Source: Diogma glabrata (Eukaryota; Arthropoda; Insecta; Diptera; Cylindrotomidae). From it: 64,000 nucleotides of DNA. The notes under the pieces are model-generated. The model saw nothing but the letters and a program-made list of their open reading frames with translations. It did no database searches and was not told the origin of the DNA. Shown in pieces: positions 31,848-43,216 of the stretch (position 1 is the first letter of the stretch; each line of letters starts with the position of its first letter). The stretch spans positions 369,174,850-369,238,849 of the forward strand of contig OY856186.1 in NCBI GenBank assembly GCA_963693315.1. Direction: 5' to 3'. The translations under genes were made by a program, and so were the position numbers.

Positions 31848-32855
31848 TTGTATGATAATCCAGCCAAGAGACTCATATCGGATTGCAAAATATGCGAACG
31901 GTATAGAAATGGAAATCGAAAGGAGCCTATTATATTTCACGAAATCCCGGATAAACCATTTCAAAACATCGCATGTGATATAGGGGAATTCAGAGGAAAT
32001 GATTATCTAATAATATCAGATTATCATTCGAAATGGTTAGAAATTTTAAAATTACGAAATAAGACTTCTCGAGAAATAATTGACAAACTGAAATCAGTAT
32101 TCTCCATACATGGCATTCCCGAAACTATGATCTCGGATAATATGCCTTTCACGAGTTTTGAAATGCGGGAATTCGCAAATGACTAGAATTTCTCAATTAA
32201 AACTAGTTCACCTACGTATGCTCAATCTAACGGCATGGCAGAAAGAGCAGTTCAAACTGCCAAAAATATATTAAAAAAGACTGAAAATGATGATTATCAA
32301 AATGCATTGTTGGAGTATCGTAATACACCAATCACAGGATTAGGAAAATCGCCAGCTGAGATTCTCCTAGGTAGAAGAGTGCGTACGAAAATTCCAATAA
32401 AAGATAGTTTACTTGTCTCAGAGAGTCAAAATCAGATAAAAGGAAAATTGGAAAATAGAAATCTAAAAATACGTGATTATTATAATCGAATAAGTCATTA
32501 TAGAGGTACGTTTAAACTCGGGGATAACGTAGTTTACCGAAAAGATAAAGTCTGGGAAAGGGCGAAAATAATAGATAAACATGACAGTCCTCGATCCTTT
32601 CTCATTAAAAACGAAAACAATAATCTTGTACGTCGAAATACAATACATCTACGACATTCAAACCATAATCCAAATTTTAAAAATAATGACTACTATGAGG
32701 AGCCTTCTTCTCCCACGCGTCAAGACGAGCTTAGGCAAGTTGACCCACAAGAAATTCAAATCAATTTGGAACATGGTAACACAAACAATACTGTAACAAG
32801 ATCGGGTAGAATAAGTAAAGAACCAAGTCGGTTCCAAGATTATGTGAGATATTAA
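31848..32855 (+). pseudogene. mag/Gypsy-type integrase and C-terminal tail
   Basis: The frame begins in the zinc finger (CKICERYRNG). It then has the core with Asp in IACDIGEFRGN, Asp in MISDNMPFTS and Glu in SNGMAERAVQ, then KLGDNVVYRKDKVWERAKII and a tail TRSGRISKEPSRFQDYVRY typical of the mag lineage. One in-frame TAG (32,184-32,186) interrupts the core. The box usually reading DNGP is DNMP, and the second-Asp-to-Glu spacing is 34 rather than 35, so one residue seems lost. The stop and this change make it inactive. RT and protease are absent. Confidence 0.85.
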
Positions 32856-32928
32856 CCTTAGAACCATGTCGGCTCCAAGATATTATTATTTATAAAAAAA
32901 AAAAAAGTTATTAATGGATAATATTCTT

Positions 32929-32938
32929 AAGGGGAAGA
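32929..32938 (+). promoter_or_regulatory. Polypurine tract of the mag-like element
   Basis: AAGGGGAAGA directly precedes the 3' LTR start TGTTGTATATGG. Confidence 0.75.
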
Positions 32939-33117
32939 TGTTGTATATGGAATATACGTCTAGGCGAACTGTCAAAACATAATGATTAGATAGTAAACAA
33001 GTTCATGTATAATTATAATATGGAGTTTAATGTGTTAATGTGTAAAAAAAAATTATATTTATGAGATATTTTAGTTTATTATAATAAATAAAAGCGTGTT
33101 AATACGAACACAACAAA
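32939..33117 (+). repeat. 3' LTR of the mag-like element
   Basis: TGTTGTATATGGAATATACG to about GAACACAACA, with AATAAATAAAAG near the end. The short LTR (~180 bp) fits the mag lineage. The 3' limit is uncertain because the 5' copy is truncated. Confidence 0.7.
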
Positions 33118-33404
33118 CTACGAAGTCAAATGACGCAGTTAAAGGAAACCGTTTATTGTCTTATTGGCGACCTTAATGCTCAGTGAATAGTTAATATGAT
33201 TAACCATTAAGTTAGATAATAACAATCAATGTAAAAATGGCCGAATGTAAAATAAATTAAACTATTGAAACTTAGTGGTGGTTTAGTTATTTCAATCAAC
33301 ATCACTTGAAATCCCAGTGAATGGTATTGAGACGTGAAATACCGTGTAAGTGTAATTTTTTTGATATACATAATTTTTGTGATAAAAGTCCAGCAATTAA
33401 CAAT
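33118..33404 (+). repeat. LTR-end-like sequence before leader copy 1
   Basis: It contains a second primer-like TTATTGGCGACC (~33,160) and ends AAAAGTCCAGCAATTAACA just before TTGGCGCCGAAACAGGGACC. The AAAAGTCC ending matches the dispersed LTR motif family. Confidence 0.45.
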
Positions 33405-34372
33405 TGGCGCCGAAACAGGGACCTGGGGTTTTGTTTTCTTTTGAATATACCGTAATTTTACGGTTATTGAATTTTTTTAGGAGCTATTTTTTGGCGCAAA
33501 ATTCTGAAAACCAGTTTAGTGGTTGGTTTTTTGTGTAAAAATTATTAAGGCGTTGGCAAACTGGTTTGTTTTTGGCGCACAATATATTTTGACAAACCAG
33601 TTTTGATTTTTCATGATTTAGTGAAATATTTTGTTTTCAAATTAATATTGTTGATTAACCAATTAGGTTTTTTATATATGTTTGGTAATTTTGATTGACT
33701 AGTTAGGGTTTTTATATATATAAAATAATTTTGATTAACCAATTTGGTTTTGTATATATCTATCTTTGGTTTTATATCTATATTTTTTTTGACAAAACCA
33801 ATTTAGGTTTTTGGAATTTTCTTGAATAAGTATGTATACAGTAGAGCATCAGGGGTCGGTGTAAGATTACCCGAGTAGAGGTGAGCACCACCTACGAAGA
33901 AGGCCACGACCGCGGGAAGAAGGCGAGCCATGGCTAGAGCCAGACCCGCAACTCACCGTTGAACGGGTGATGAGAGAACTTCTGCAACTGGTGTTCCAGA
34001 GACTTCCACCACCTGAGCAAACGGTGAGTGGGCGAGAAAGAAGAAGATTTAGAGTTCGTCGGCGATGGGACGAACTTAAGGCCAGGAATAGGAATAAGAA
34101 GGCGTGTTTAGCCGAGGAGATGGAGTTCCTTTCGGCTATGCACGCATATGCGGAGATATTAGCCGAGGAGAACTCTATCTCCCCGGTTAAACAGCAGAGA
34201 GAGACCCCACGGCGGTGGATTGGTCCTCAACGAGCCCCTGTCCCGGATTGTAGGACCAGTTGAAAATTTTTTCTTATTGGTAAAGAATTAAGTTCTTTTT
34301 TTATTTCTTGTTGCTGAATTGGCACACTGAAGTGCAAAAAAATTTGTGAACTAAATTTCATTATAGTTAGAA
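33405..34372 (+). repeat. Leader segment copy 1 (primer site plus arginine-rich ORF)
   Basis: Near-identical to 36,191-37,146. It starts TTGGCGCCGAAACAGGGACC, a primer-binding-site-like sequence. A leader of repeated AACCAGTTT/CAAACTGG and AACCAATTTGG motifs follows, then the ORF and a 3' part ending AACTAAATTTCATTATA. The two copies differ by scattered substitutions, a 9-bp indel in the ORF and small indels in the leader. Confidence 0.88.
33970..34263 (+). CDS. Arginine-rich ORF in leader copy 1
   Basis: From ATG 33,970 the frame encodes MRELLQLVFQRLPPPEQTVS, then GRERRRFRVRRRWDELKARN, then a helical acidic segment (AEEMEFLSAMHAYAEILAEE). The frame is open upstream to ~33,865 without an ATG (PDPQLTVERV precedes the Met). 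GGTGTAAG lies at that upstream edge, so a spliced or longer start is possible. The C-terminus is shifted relative to copy 2 by a 2-bp difference near 34,200. The likely role is an RNA/DNA-binding protein of a retroelement. The family is not recognised. Confidence 0.5.
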   Translation: MRELLQLVFQRLPPPEQTVSGRERRRFRVRRRWDELKARNRNKKACLAEEMEFLSAMHAYAEILAEENSISPVKQQRETPRRWIGPQRAPVPDCRTS

Positions 34373-34620
34373 TTTTGTTTTGATAATGCAATTAAATTAG
34401 TGGAATTAATTGTATGTTTTTTTTGATTGTGATAATTTAGTAAATGTTTAGCTAGATTTACTATATTATGAAAATAAAAATTATTCTGTGATTACGTTTC
34501 AATTCAAATGGTGAAGATCATATTTTTTCTTAAAGAAAAAAAATAATAATAAAAAGATCACATTTAGTTTTGTCAAAAACAAGAATACATTGTACATTAT
34601 TGATATTAACAGAAGTTAAT
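34373..34620. other. No gene seen
   Basis: A/T-rich spacer between leader copy 1 and the MITE. Confidence 0.5.
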
Positions 34621-35253
34621 GGGGCTTATGATTGAAAACGCGTGGAAAACGTAAACGTCGATGAAACGTGAAACGTAGTCTATTGGTATGATTGAAAACG
34701 CGTGACAAACGTTTTATTTCGAACTCATTTTTTTGTATGATTGAAAACGCGTGATATCCGTTTCTTGTACAAAATAGAAACGTAAGATTAGGCTTGCGTT
34801 TAGAATAATTTTAAAACTTAAAAATGTAAGTTTATCTTTTTATTTATTAATTTTGAGTGAAAAATGAACAATGTTTTAAATTTTAAGCACATTTATTAAT
34901 TTAAAATTTTAGGAGAAAGATTATTAGGAGAAAAATAACAAATCAAAAGTAGTATTGTATTAGGAATTAGTAAGAAGAATGAAAGAGAGTCCTGATGTAG
35001 CTAATTATTATTTTTATTTTATCCAAATATTTAAATTTTTTAAACTTAGCACTGAACACAATGATGTTTTTTTAACAAACAATTAGATCTGACAATTAAC
35101 AACAAACTATTTTGACAATCTGACAGTTTTTAATTTCGAAATAAAATTCGAACTAACTTTTTATCACGCGTTTTCAATCATACCTACATTAGGTGAAGGT
35201 GAATAATCTTAACCGCGTGATGCGTTTTCCGTGCGTTTTCAATCATAAGCCCC
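34621..35253. mobile_element. MITE with iterated subterminal motif
   Basis: The termini GGGGCTTATGATTGAAAACG and the reverse complement of TTTTCAATCATAAGCCCC form a 31-bp inverted repeat with two mismatches. AAT flanks both sides (34,618-34,620 and 35,254-35,256). The motif TATGATTGAAAACGCGTG occurs three times in the left 130 bp (34,627, 34,686, 34,737) and twice inverted at the right. No ORF. The superfamily is unresolved. A 3-bp duplication suggests PIF/Harbinger, although its usual target is TWA. Confidence 0.82.
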
Positions 35254-36076
35254 AATATATGTTTAAATATTTATATTTAATTTAAAGTTGGTTGTAATTG
35301 AATCTTTAAATAATGTTTTGCTTCACGTGTCAATCAATGTAATCAAATTGAAAATTGAAAAGAAGTAATAATAAAATGGTGAAAATATGATTTCATGCGT
35401 ATAAGTATTATATATGACGGAATGATCCTATCCTTGTTGATTTAATTGGGAGTCATAAGCGCCAAATCGTATTCATACAATACATATGTGTTAATGTTTG
35501 GACAGATGGTGTTTGAATACATAAATTGAAATATATGAGCATGGCAAGATTGTTTGTTCGCTGAAAAAAGAAATTCTGCAAATTATTGATCAAACCGGAG
35601 TTACATTTTGGGATGTAAGAAGACCGGATAAATTTCCAGGAATTTCAGAATAGTATACCAAAGGATTAAGAGAAAAACTTGGATATCTAAAGGCGAGCTG
35701 TTACAAATTGATTTCCTGGTGAACCCAAACTTGAATAAAAGACAACAATAAACATGGATAAGGTTAGGTTTTTTTTTTGTATTGCTAATTTTATTACTAT
35801 TATATTTTTGTTTTTATCGTATAATGTTCTTTAGGATGTTAGAGTAAATTTGATAATTAAATTTCTGATATTGTTTTTCTTTCTTTTTGCTTTTCATTTA
35901 TTGTTAAATCTAGTTTTCCTTTTTTGTTAAAAGTTTTATGTTTCTCATTTTTCTTTATTTAGTATACACTTGATAATGATATGTGAACATATCGAAATGC
36001 AGTGTTGAAATAAATTATTTTTAATTTATATGTTTGTAATACCATTATTGGTGGTAATAAAATTTAATTAAAATAT
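35254..36076. other. Mostly gene-free; one short coding-like patch
   Basis: At ~35,555-35,650 a frame reads LKKEILQIIDQTGVTFWDVR followed by PDKFPGIS and a stop. No family is recognised. The rest is A/T-rich. Confidence 0.3.
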
Positions 36077-36190
36077 TAACTTCCTCATAGATAAGAAATT
36101 TCCAAACAGAAATTAGTCTGATCAGATTGATGCGTTTCCCGCATAATATTATAACATTTGTTATTTTATAGTCCAAGCTCCCCAACAAAG
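36077..36190 (+). repeat. LTR-like dispersed motif before leader copy 2
   Basis: AAGAAATTTCCAAACAG, TTAGTCTGATC and CGTTTCCCGC, then TTATAGTCC, ending shortly before GGTGCCGAAACAGGGACC. This places the dispersed motif at the end of an LTR next to a primer site. Confidence 0.5.
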
Positions 36191-37146
36191 TGGTGCCGAA
36201 ACAGGGACCTGGGGTTTTGTTTTCTTTTGAATATACCGTAATTTTACGGTTATTGAATTTGTTTAGGAGCTATTTTTTGGCGCAATTGTTTCTGAAAACC
36301 AGTTTAGTTGTTGGTTTTTTGTGTAAAAATTAATAAGGCGTTGGCAAACTGGTTTGTTTTTGGCGCAAAATATATTTTGACAAACCAGTTTTGATTTTTC
36401 ATGATTTAGTGAAATATTTTGTTTTCAAATTAATATTGTTGATTAACCAATTAGGTTTTTTATATATGTTTGGTAATTTTGATTGACTAGTTAGGGTTTT
36501 TATATATATAAAATAATTTTGATTAACCAATTTGGTTTTGTATATATCTATATTTTTTTTGACAAAACCAATTTAGGTTTTTGGAATTTTCTTGGATAAG
36601 TATGTATACAGTAAAGCATCAGGGGTCGGTGTAAGATTACCCGAGTAGAGGTGAGCACCACCTACGAAGAAGGCCACGACCGCGGGAAGAAGGCGAGCCA
36701 TGGCTAGAGCCAGACCCGCAACTCACCGTTGAACGGGTGATGAGAGAACTTCTGCAACTGGTGTTCCAGAGACTTCCACCACCTGAGCAAACGGTGAGTG
36801 GGCGAGAAAGAAGAAGATTTAGAGTTCGTCGGCGATGGGACGAACTTAAGGCCAGGAATAGGAATAAGAAGAAGGATCAGAAGGCGATTTTAGCCGAGGA
36901 GATGGAATTCCTCTCGGCTATGCACGCATATGCGGCGATATTGGCCGAGGAGAACTCTATCTCCCCGGTTAAACAGCAGAGAGACCCCACGGCGGAGGAA
37001 TAGTCCTCAACGAGCCCCTGTCCCGGATTGTAGGACCGGTTGAAAATTTTTTCTTATTGGTAAAGAATTAAATTCTTTTTTTATTTCTTGTGTGAAATTG
37101 GCACACTGAAGTGCAAAAAAATTTGTGAACTAAATTTCATTATAAA
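36191..37146 (+). repeat. Leader segment copy 2
   Basis: Counterpart of 33,405-34,372, with GTGCCGAAACAGGGACC at its start and the same leader, ORF and 3' part. It diverges from copy 1 abruptly after TTTCATTATA. Confidence 0.88.
36740..37003 (+). CDS. Arginine-rich ORF in leader copy 2
   Basis: Same protein as at 33,970 with three extra residues (KKDQKAI against KACL) and an earlier stop after QQRDPTAEE. As in copy 1, the frame stays open upstream of the ATG to about position 36,640. In-frame preservation of a 9-bp indel suggests coding constraint, though the copies may be too young for that to be strong evidence. Unrecognised family. Confidence 0.5.
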   Translation: MRELLQLVFQRLPPPEQTVSGRERRRFRVRRRWDELKARNRNKKKDQKAILAEEMEFLSAMHAYAAILAEENSISPVKQQRDPTAEE

Positions 37147-37979
37147 TAGAAAAATAAATTGTGGACAACCAGCAAATAATATCAGCAGATGGTAAGTCTA
37201 AAGACATAGTTATAGATAGTAAAGGTAAAAAGTTAAACTGGATCATGTTGCTGTAGTTATTTAAATGGTAGGGCTGGAGGTGAAACTGAAGGTAATTTTA
37301 ACTTCCTCAGTAGTATAGGTAATTGATAATTGATGTTGTTCTGTAAATTTTTTAAATTAAATAACCGACTTCTCTATACTGCCTAAACCGTATGCCGATC
37401 ACATGCCACTTACCCTAAAAATTCTTCTCACAAGAGAGACATAAAACCATAAAAGAGAGAATCAAAATATTCGTCTGCCTAAAATTATAATATATAATAA
37501 ATAATTATAAATTTACAGAAATCAAAGGTTATCGTGTTCCGAAGAAGTAGTTGATTATTAGTTAGCGAAAAGTGGACTTTTGATGGTAAAAATGTTGAAA
37601 TAGTAAATGCATAAACATTTTTGGGTAACTTTATCGTACAACCTCTCGTTTAACAGGCAACTAAATATAAAGCTGGTTTGGTCCAAAAATGTCATTAATT
37701 TCATATGATTTCCATTTGTTAAAAACCCAAAAATATTATCGTCATCAAAATTTAAAATATTTGAGACAGCCTTTAGAGAAATCATATGTTACGCAGGGCA
37801 AATTTGGGGGTATAAACAACATGAACAGGTGGAAAAAATCCTAAAATTTTTGTTGAAAAACTGTTTTATTTGTCTTCGAATACGCCAAACTATATGCTGC
37901 ATTTGGAAACCGGACAAACCGGACCAAACCCAACCGAACCGGACAAAATACAGTCAAACTGCATTGATTTTTTTTAACG
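37147..37979. other. No supported gene
   Basis: At ~37,160-37,310 short frames (NQQIISADGKSKDIVIDSKG; GRAGGETEGNFNFLSS) look protein-like but are unassigned. A minus-strand frame at 37,558-37,785 lacks any known domain. Confidence 0.3.
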
Positions 37980-37983
37980 GCGT

Positions 37984-38350
37984 TCATGCTCCATGTAGGA
38001 GCGTTGCCAGGCTAATCAGCTTTGAATATTCACCACGGTCATTCGCAACAACGACATAATTACTATGGCAGTCGATTTTTTTAAGGTCGTTTATTACGTC
38101 AGTCTCCCATTGTAGTCGTGGTCTACCCCGCGGTCGCCCACTCCCTGGGGTACTAACGTACATTTTTCTAATCATTCCAGACTGTGACACGGCTCGTAGA
38201 ACATGCCCAAACCAAGCAATCCTATTAGAACGGATACAACCTATTATATCAGGACCCTTAAGAAGGTCTCTGATCTTAAAGTTATATCGGGTACTATACT
38301 CTCTATCGTCTGTCTTATTTCAACCGCGCTTATGTATTTTTCTTTTTTTT
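37984..38350 (-). pseudogene. RTE-like non-LTR retrotransposon C-terminus
   Basis: On the minus strand the frame reads IRDLLKGPDIIGCIRSNRIA then WFGHVLRAV, GRPRGRPRLQWETDVINDL and a stop. 'R..WLGHV.R', then 'RPRGRPRLRW.DDV..DL' is the conserved C-terminus after the RT of insect RTE/L1-like elements. Only this tail is preserved. One frame break lies near 38,330. Confidence 0.75.
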
Positions 38351-39500
38351 TGTGCCGCATCGTAAATTTGATTTTATAAGTTCAGTCGTTCTCAAACACC
38401 AGTTAAGAATTCTTTTAAAATACTAAAGTGTAAAGTTTAATTTATTTAAAAGGCGTCTCCTACTAAAAAAATCACTCCATATATAAGAATTGCATACCTT
38501 CATTACTGCTCTTTCAAAAAAAAAAAAAAACGGAAAATGGCGCTCATTGACCACATGCGTTCCCACCCTTGTCATAGAACAACAAGTGATATCTCAAACC
38601 GAGTTTCACACGAATACCAAAAATTTAACGTTCTTTAAAAGTTTTTTAACTGTTGTGGTATGTTTGCCTTAGTAAGATTAATTTAAAGTTGCAGTTTCCT
38701 ATTTTTATTTACACATTTTCCATTTTTGAATTTTTGATAAAATCAATCTTAACACAATGGAGGGATCAGTTTTTGTTGATTTGTAAATTGTTTTTTATTC
38801 TGGACATACAGTGTAACAAGTCAGTCGATGATGTTAAATCATTAAATTCAAAGACGAATTAAAGGTAAGTTTGTAACAAAGGTGACAGCGGTGATATTGG
38901 AAAAATACAATATGGATTTCTTAAGTGAACAAAGCACTGTAGGCCTAAAACTCGTTGAAACCGGATGGAGAAGATGCAAAAAATTACCAGTTAAGGTGAG
39001 TTACAACAGGCGATAATTCAGTTTTAGTTCAACAGCGAAAAAATTAAGCAAGTTACATAGCAAAACAAACTCTAATTTCGACGGTGATGAGGAGTATATG
39101 CGTTATATCGGCAAAAATAAGTTGAGAGTGGCTGAACAAATAACAGCCGGTTACAAAAAGTGATCAAAAATAATCCGAAGTTCGTTTAATGCGCCCTTGA
39201 AACTCTAATCTCGATACTGGAATTTCTTCTAGAGCAAATAATAAAAAAAAAATAATAAAATAATATATTATTACATTGGAAACAATCAATAATGACTATA
39301 TAATCGTGACTTAGGATGTTAATTAGAATAGAAATGTTTCCCATTCTGTGAATTCATACAAAGTATTGTCTAGAAATTTAATGCAAAAAATCCCATATAA
39401 TGTAAAAACATTTCCATAATATGGAGTCTAATGACAGTGGAAAAATTCAACTTAAGTACAAATAAATAAGTGATAAAGAAGTTTCAACTTTGATATTGTC
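38351..39500. other. No gene seen
   Basis: A/T-rich with an A-run at ~38,515. No supported frame. Confidence 0.5.
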
Positions 39501-39503
39501 ATC

Positions 39504-39660
39504 GCCTCAACTGCGTAATCGATAGCGTGTCTGCCCAAGGATTCGAGCCGGGAACTGACGAGGAAGGTTCGAATTCATCCGAAACACGAAAAATGGAGTT
39601 TTTTTCTGAGAAACTTCAAACCATACCTTTGAATTGAAAAAATTCCAATTGCTTCTTTAC
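39504..39660 (+). repeat. tRNA-derived SINE or tRNA pseudogene candidate
   Basis: CTGCGTAATCGATAGCGTGTCTG (39,511 on) resembles an RNA polymerase III A box region of a tRNA-Arg-like gene. GGTTCGAATTC at 39,566-39,576 is a B box 55 bp downstream of it. The cloverleaf is imperfect (no paired acceptor stem seen), so a functional tRNA is unlikely. A T-run follows at ~39,599. Confidence 0.5.
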
Positions 39661-42600
39661 TTACTTGAGTTTAATTGATCTCAAAAATCCCAAATATTAT
39701 TATATTATACTTACTAATATAATCGAATTATATTTTAGAACGATATAAAAAAAAGCTCTATTTCGCAACAAAAATTCAAATTGGTTCAAAAACCAATATT
39801 CTCAAATATTAAAACTATACCAAATTTGTTCATGTTCATGACAATCTAGATTACATTTATATTCGAATTTAATACGAAAGTTCATTCACATTCACACCAT
39901 CAATGTTCAAACATTTTCTCTATCTTACAATCTTGTATTCATCTTAAACGATTTTTCTTATTTTTTGCACTACGAACCATTATTAATTATTTTCACTCGA
40001 AAATTTTTTTATGAATAATAAACATTACAAAAAAAAATACCTTTTCATGTTTTTTTTTAAATGATTATTGTAGGCGTCTAAATAAGAAAAATAAATAAAT
40101 AGAGGTCATTTGCTTTTTTGGGTATGTTAATTTGATTGTAAATTATGAGAGTCGTTAAAAAACAAATTGTTAATTTGAATTGAGGTTTTTTTTTATTGAA
40201 TAAAAAACCTTTTGTTTTTTAATTTTATGGTGAGCATGACGATAACGTTATTTTTTCAATTTTATTCATACAGTAGTGGGATAATTCTAAGACGTAAAAA
40301 CATTGTTTATGACAATCATAGATTTGGACTTAATCTACATATTAATGTAATAGGTGTGGTTTACATTGATGTAAACGTGGAAGAGTTATTGAGCAAAGTA
40401 AGAAGGACATTACTATTGATGATGTGCGTTAATCACCTTCTTGAACATGAATACATTATCAGAACCAATTTAAATTATTTTTTTAAATAAATTAAAAAGA
40501 ATATAAAGTAAGTTATAGTTGACGCATAAAATATTGGTGTACAGTAGTATTACAGCCGAAAAGAGACTACAAAGAAGATCATGTATTCATCCCTAATACA
40601 ATTTCAAAATATGATTCATAATTTCACCATTTATTTTCAAAGGGAAAAGGATGTAGTGCCAAGGCTCCAGCTTAAACTAAATAAAATTTCACGGTTATAT
40701 GCAATAAATTATAAAATTATAACTACATAAATAATAATTTGGAATTTGTTTTGATTTCTTTATACCAAATATTATACTATAATAATTACCGCCAAACGAT
40801 TTTAAAATTACACCAGACGGAATATGTCTAGACTGGCAAAACGTAAAATATTTTTTTTTCACTTTTGAAGTAAAGTTAGGCGGAAGTAAAGGTTAATGTA
40901 TATTCTAAATTTAAATGTCGAATGTTGTGCTATTAATCATATTCACCGATAACCTACTTATATTAATTTATGTTTTTCAATTAGTTTTCTGAACACATGA
41001 ATCAATTTTAAATTCGCATAATATACATACATATTTAAAATTATTAAGCAATAACTTGTCTTTTGTTTTTGTTTAAATTTGATTATATCTTAAAAATGTA
41101 TTAAAGTTAACTCGACTTTCTAAATGCGATTAAAATATCTACCATCTTATATTCTTCGTTTGGCAAAATAAAAAATATCTCCAAAAATTCTTAATATAAT
41201 TACGTTTATATATTATTTTTTTTTTAATTTTTAATTTTTTTTATAAAAAGAAAATATATGTTTTATATTTATGTAAGAATGTATGTATATGAATATATAT
41301 TGAGAGTTTTTCATGATTACTACTTTGAATAATTATAAGTATGTGGGGAAAAAAATCTTATAATCTATTTTATAGTATTGTATTTTTGTTGTTTATAATA
41401 TATAAATATTTCTTTGATAGTTAAAAGTTAAAATTATTATTGTTTATTTGTTGATTGAATTTCGTTGGTAATCCTGGTAATATTTAAACATCAACAGAAT
41501 CATCTTTGGAATATTGATTCTCTTTATATATTGTATGACGAAATGATGTGCGCTGTAGACCTTCAACTAATTTCTCCTATAATATTATTTAAATGAAATT
41601 AATTAGAATATATTAGCATTAGAATTGTAAACTTCATAATTATAAAAAACATTCGATTTGCATAGCAATGTGTTTTGTATGTAATGTTAATAAAAACAAA
41701 AAAGTAAACAAACATTAAAACGATTCAAAATTATAAAAACATAAAACAAGTAATATGGAATAATGGAAATCATAAATATTTTATATTTTTGTTATTGAAT
41801 AAATTTATAGAACTTTGCATTAACAATTATGTGAGTATATTTATTACAATTGAAAATTGGTGAACGCATGGACGGTAATTTTTTTGAATTTGTAATTTAT
41901 TTTTAAAATTTGATTCACGGATGTGATGTGAGATATAACATAGCACTGGTAATAGCAGTGAGATATCACTAGCCAAGGTGATAGCTTAAGGGTACAAGAC
42001 CGGCGGATGAACTTCTTAGTCAACGGTTGCATACTCAATCTTAGTTAAGGAGTATTTCTTAATGATGGCACGTAATTGCATGCTCGACGAAACGAGCCTA
42101 CATCTGACTCTATATGTGGAAGTCATTAAAATATACAATGTGTCACATGATGAACAAGTTAAAGAATTTCTATGTTTCAAGTGTTGATGGAATTAAATGC
42201 GATTGCTTCCCAATGGCTATGTGTGTGTGTGTAGGTAGACAAGATATCTTCGAAAATACGTAACCAATTACCCCCAAATTTTGAACACCAATCTTAGGTC
42301 AATATTTTGATTGATTCCATTCCTCCATTGATTTTTAGATCCACAGGTCAATTGTGATTTTATAAATTTTTTAATTTAATTTTTTTTCTTTTCATTATTT
42401 TTTATCTTTTGTTAAATTCAGCAGTATGATAGTATTTCTCTTGACTGTCGATAGTTTTGTTCGTTATGGTTTACACATTTCTAGTTTAGTATTCCTTTGA
42501 CTAATTCCTATGTCGAAGCTACCAACAATGATTACCAGTTTGTATTTCTTACCAAGTAACAATGTTCTGCACCACCCATATAGATTTCGTTAAGCATGGT

Positions 42601-43216
42601 CTACTGATGACATCATGTCAGTATTCACGGAGAAATGGAGTAAAGTAATTCATAACTTTGGTCATTTTCCTTGTCATATCTAGATTCGGTCTCGATTGTT
42701 GACATTTGTTGACAAGTATTTTATTTAATTGGTTTTAATTTCGTAATTTAATGCATTTTTTCAAACTTATAAACATATACATGTCAGTATATGTCAAGTT
42801 TTCTTTTAGGATAGTAGATGTCGTTATTTTTTTCTTTTTTTTTTTTGAACATGTTTCCTTTGAATAATATCTTTGTTTTGCTTTGATAAAAGTTTTCTAT
42901 GTATGTATTACTTTTTGTTCGGATTTCGTCATCTAAACTTTTGAAATACATTACAATTTAAATATCAAATAAAACAATAAATTAAAAATAACAATTTAAA
43001 TTGGTAGTACCAGTTTTATTGATAAATCAAAGTGAAAGAAACAGTGATAAAAAAATTGTGATACAACAACAGAACAATTTTAGCGTGTGATTGAGAGAGC
43101 AGAGCAAGGAATCAATTTTTTATAGAACGTGTCGATTTAATTTTTGAAAATAGAGCTATTAGACGGTTTTCCAGAACATTAGACGAAATAAAGGTTTTGG
43201 TTTTGGGTTTTAGTAA
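39661..43216. other. No gene seen; A/T-rich
   Basis: No coding frame is supported across 3.5 kb. A short (GT)n tract lies at ~42,220. Plus-strand frames of 60-92 codons (for example 40,212-40,490) have low-complexity content. Confidence 0.5.

Noticed and set aside
39504..39580. Functional tRNA gene
   Set aside because: Only A and B boxes are recognisable; acceptor and anticodon stems do not pair convincingly.
40212..40490. 92-codon plus-strand frame
   Set aside because: Low complexity, no domain, isolated in A/T-rich DNA; not distinguishable from chance.
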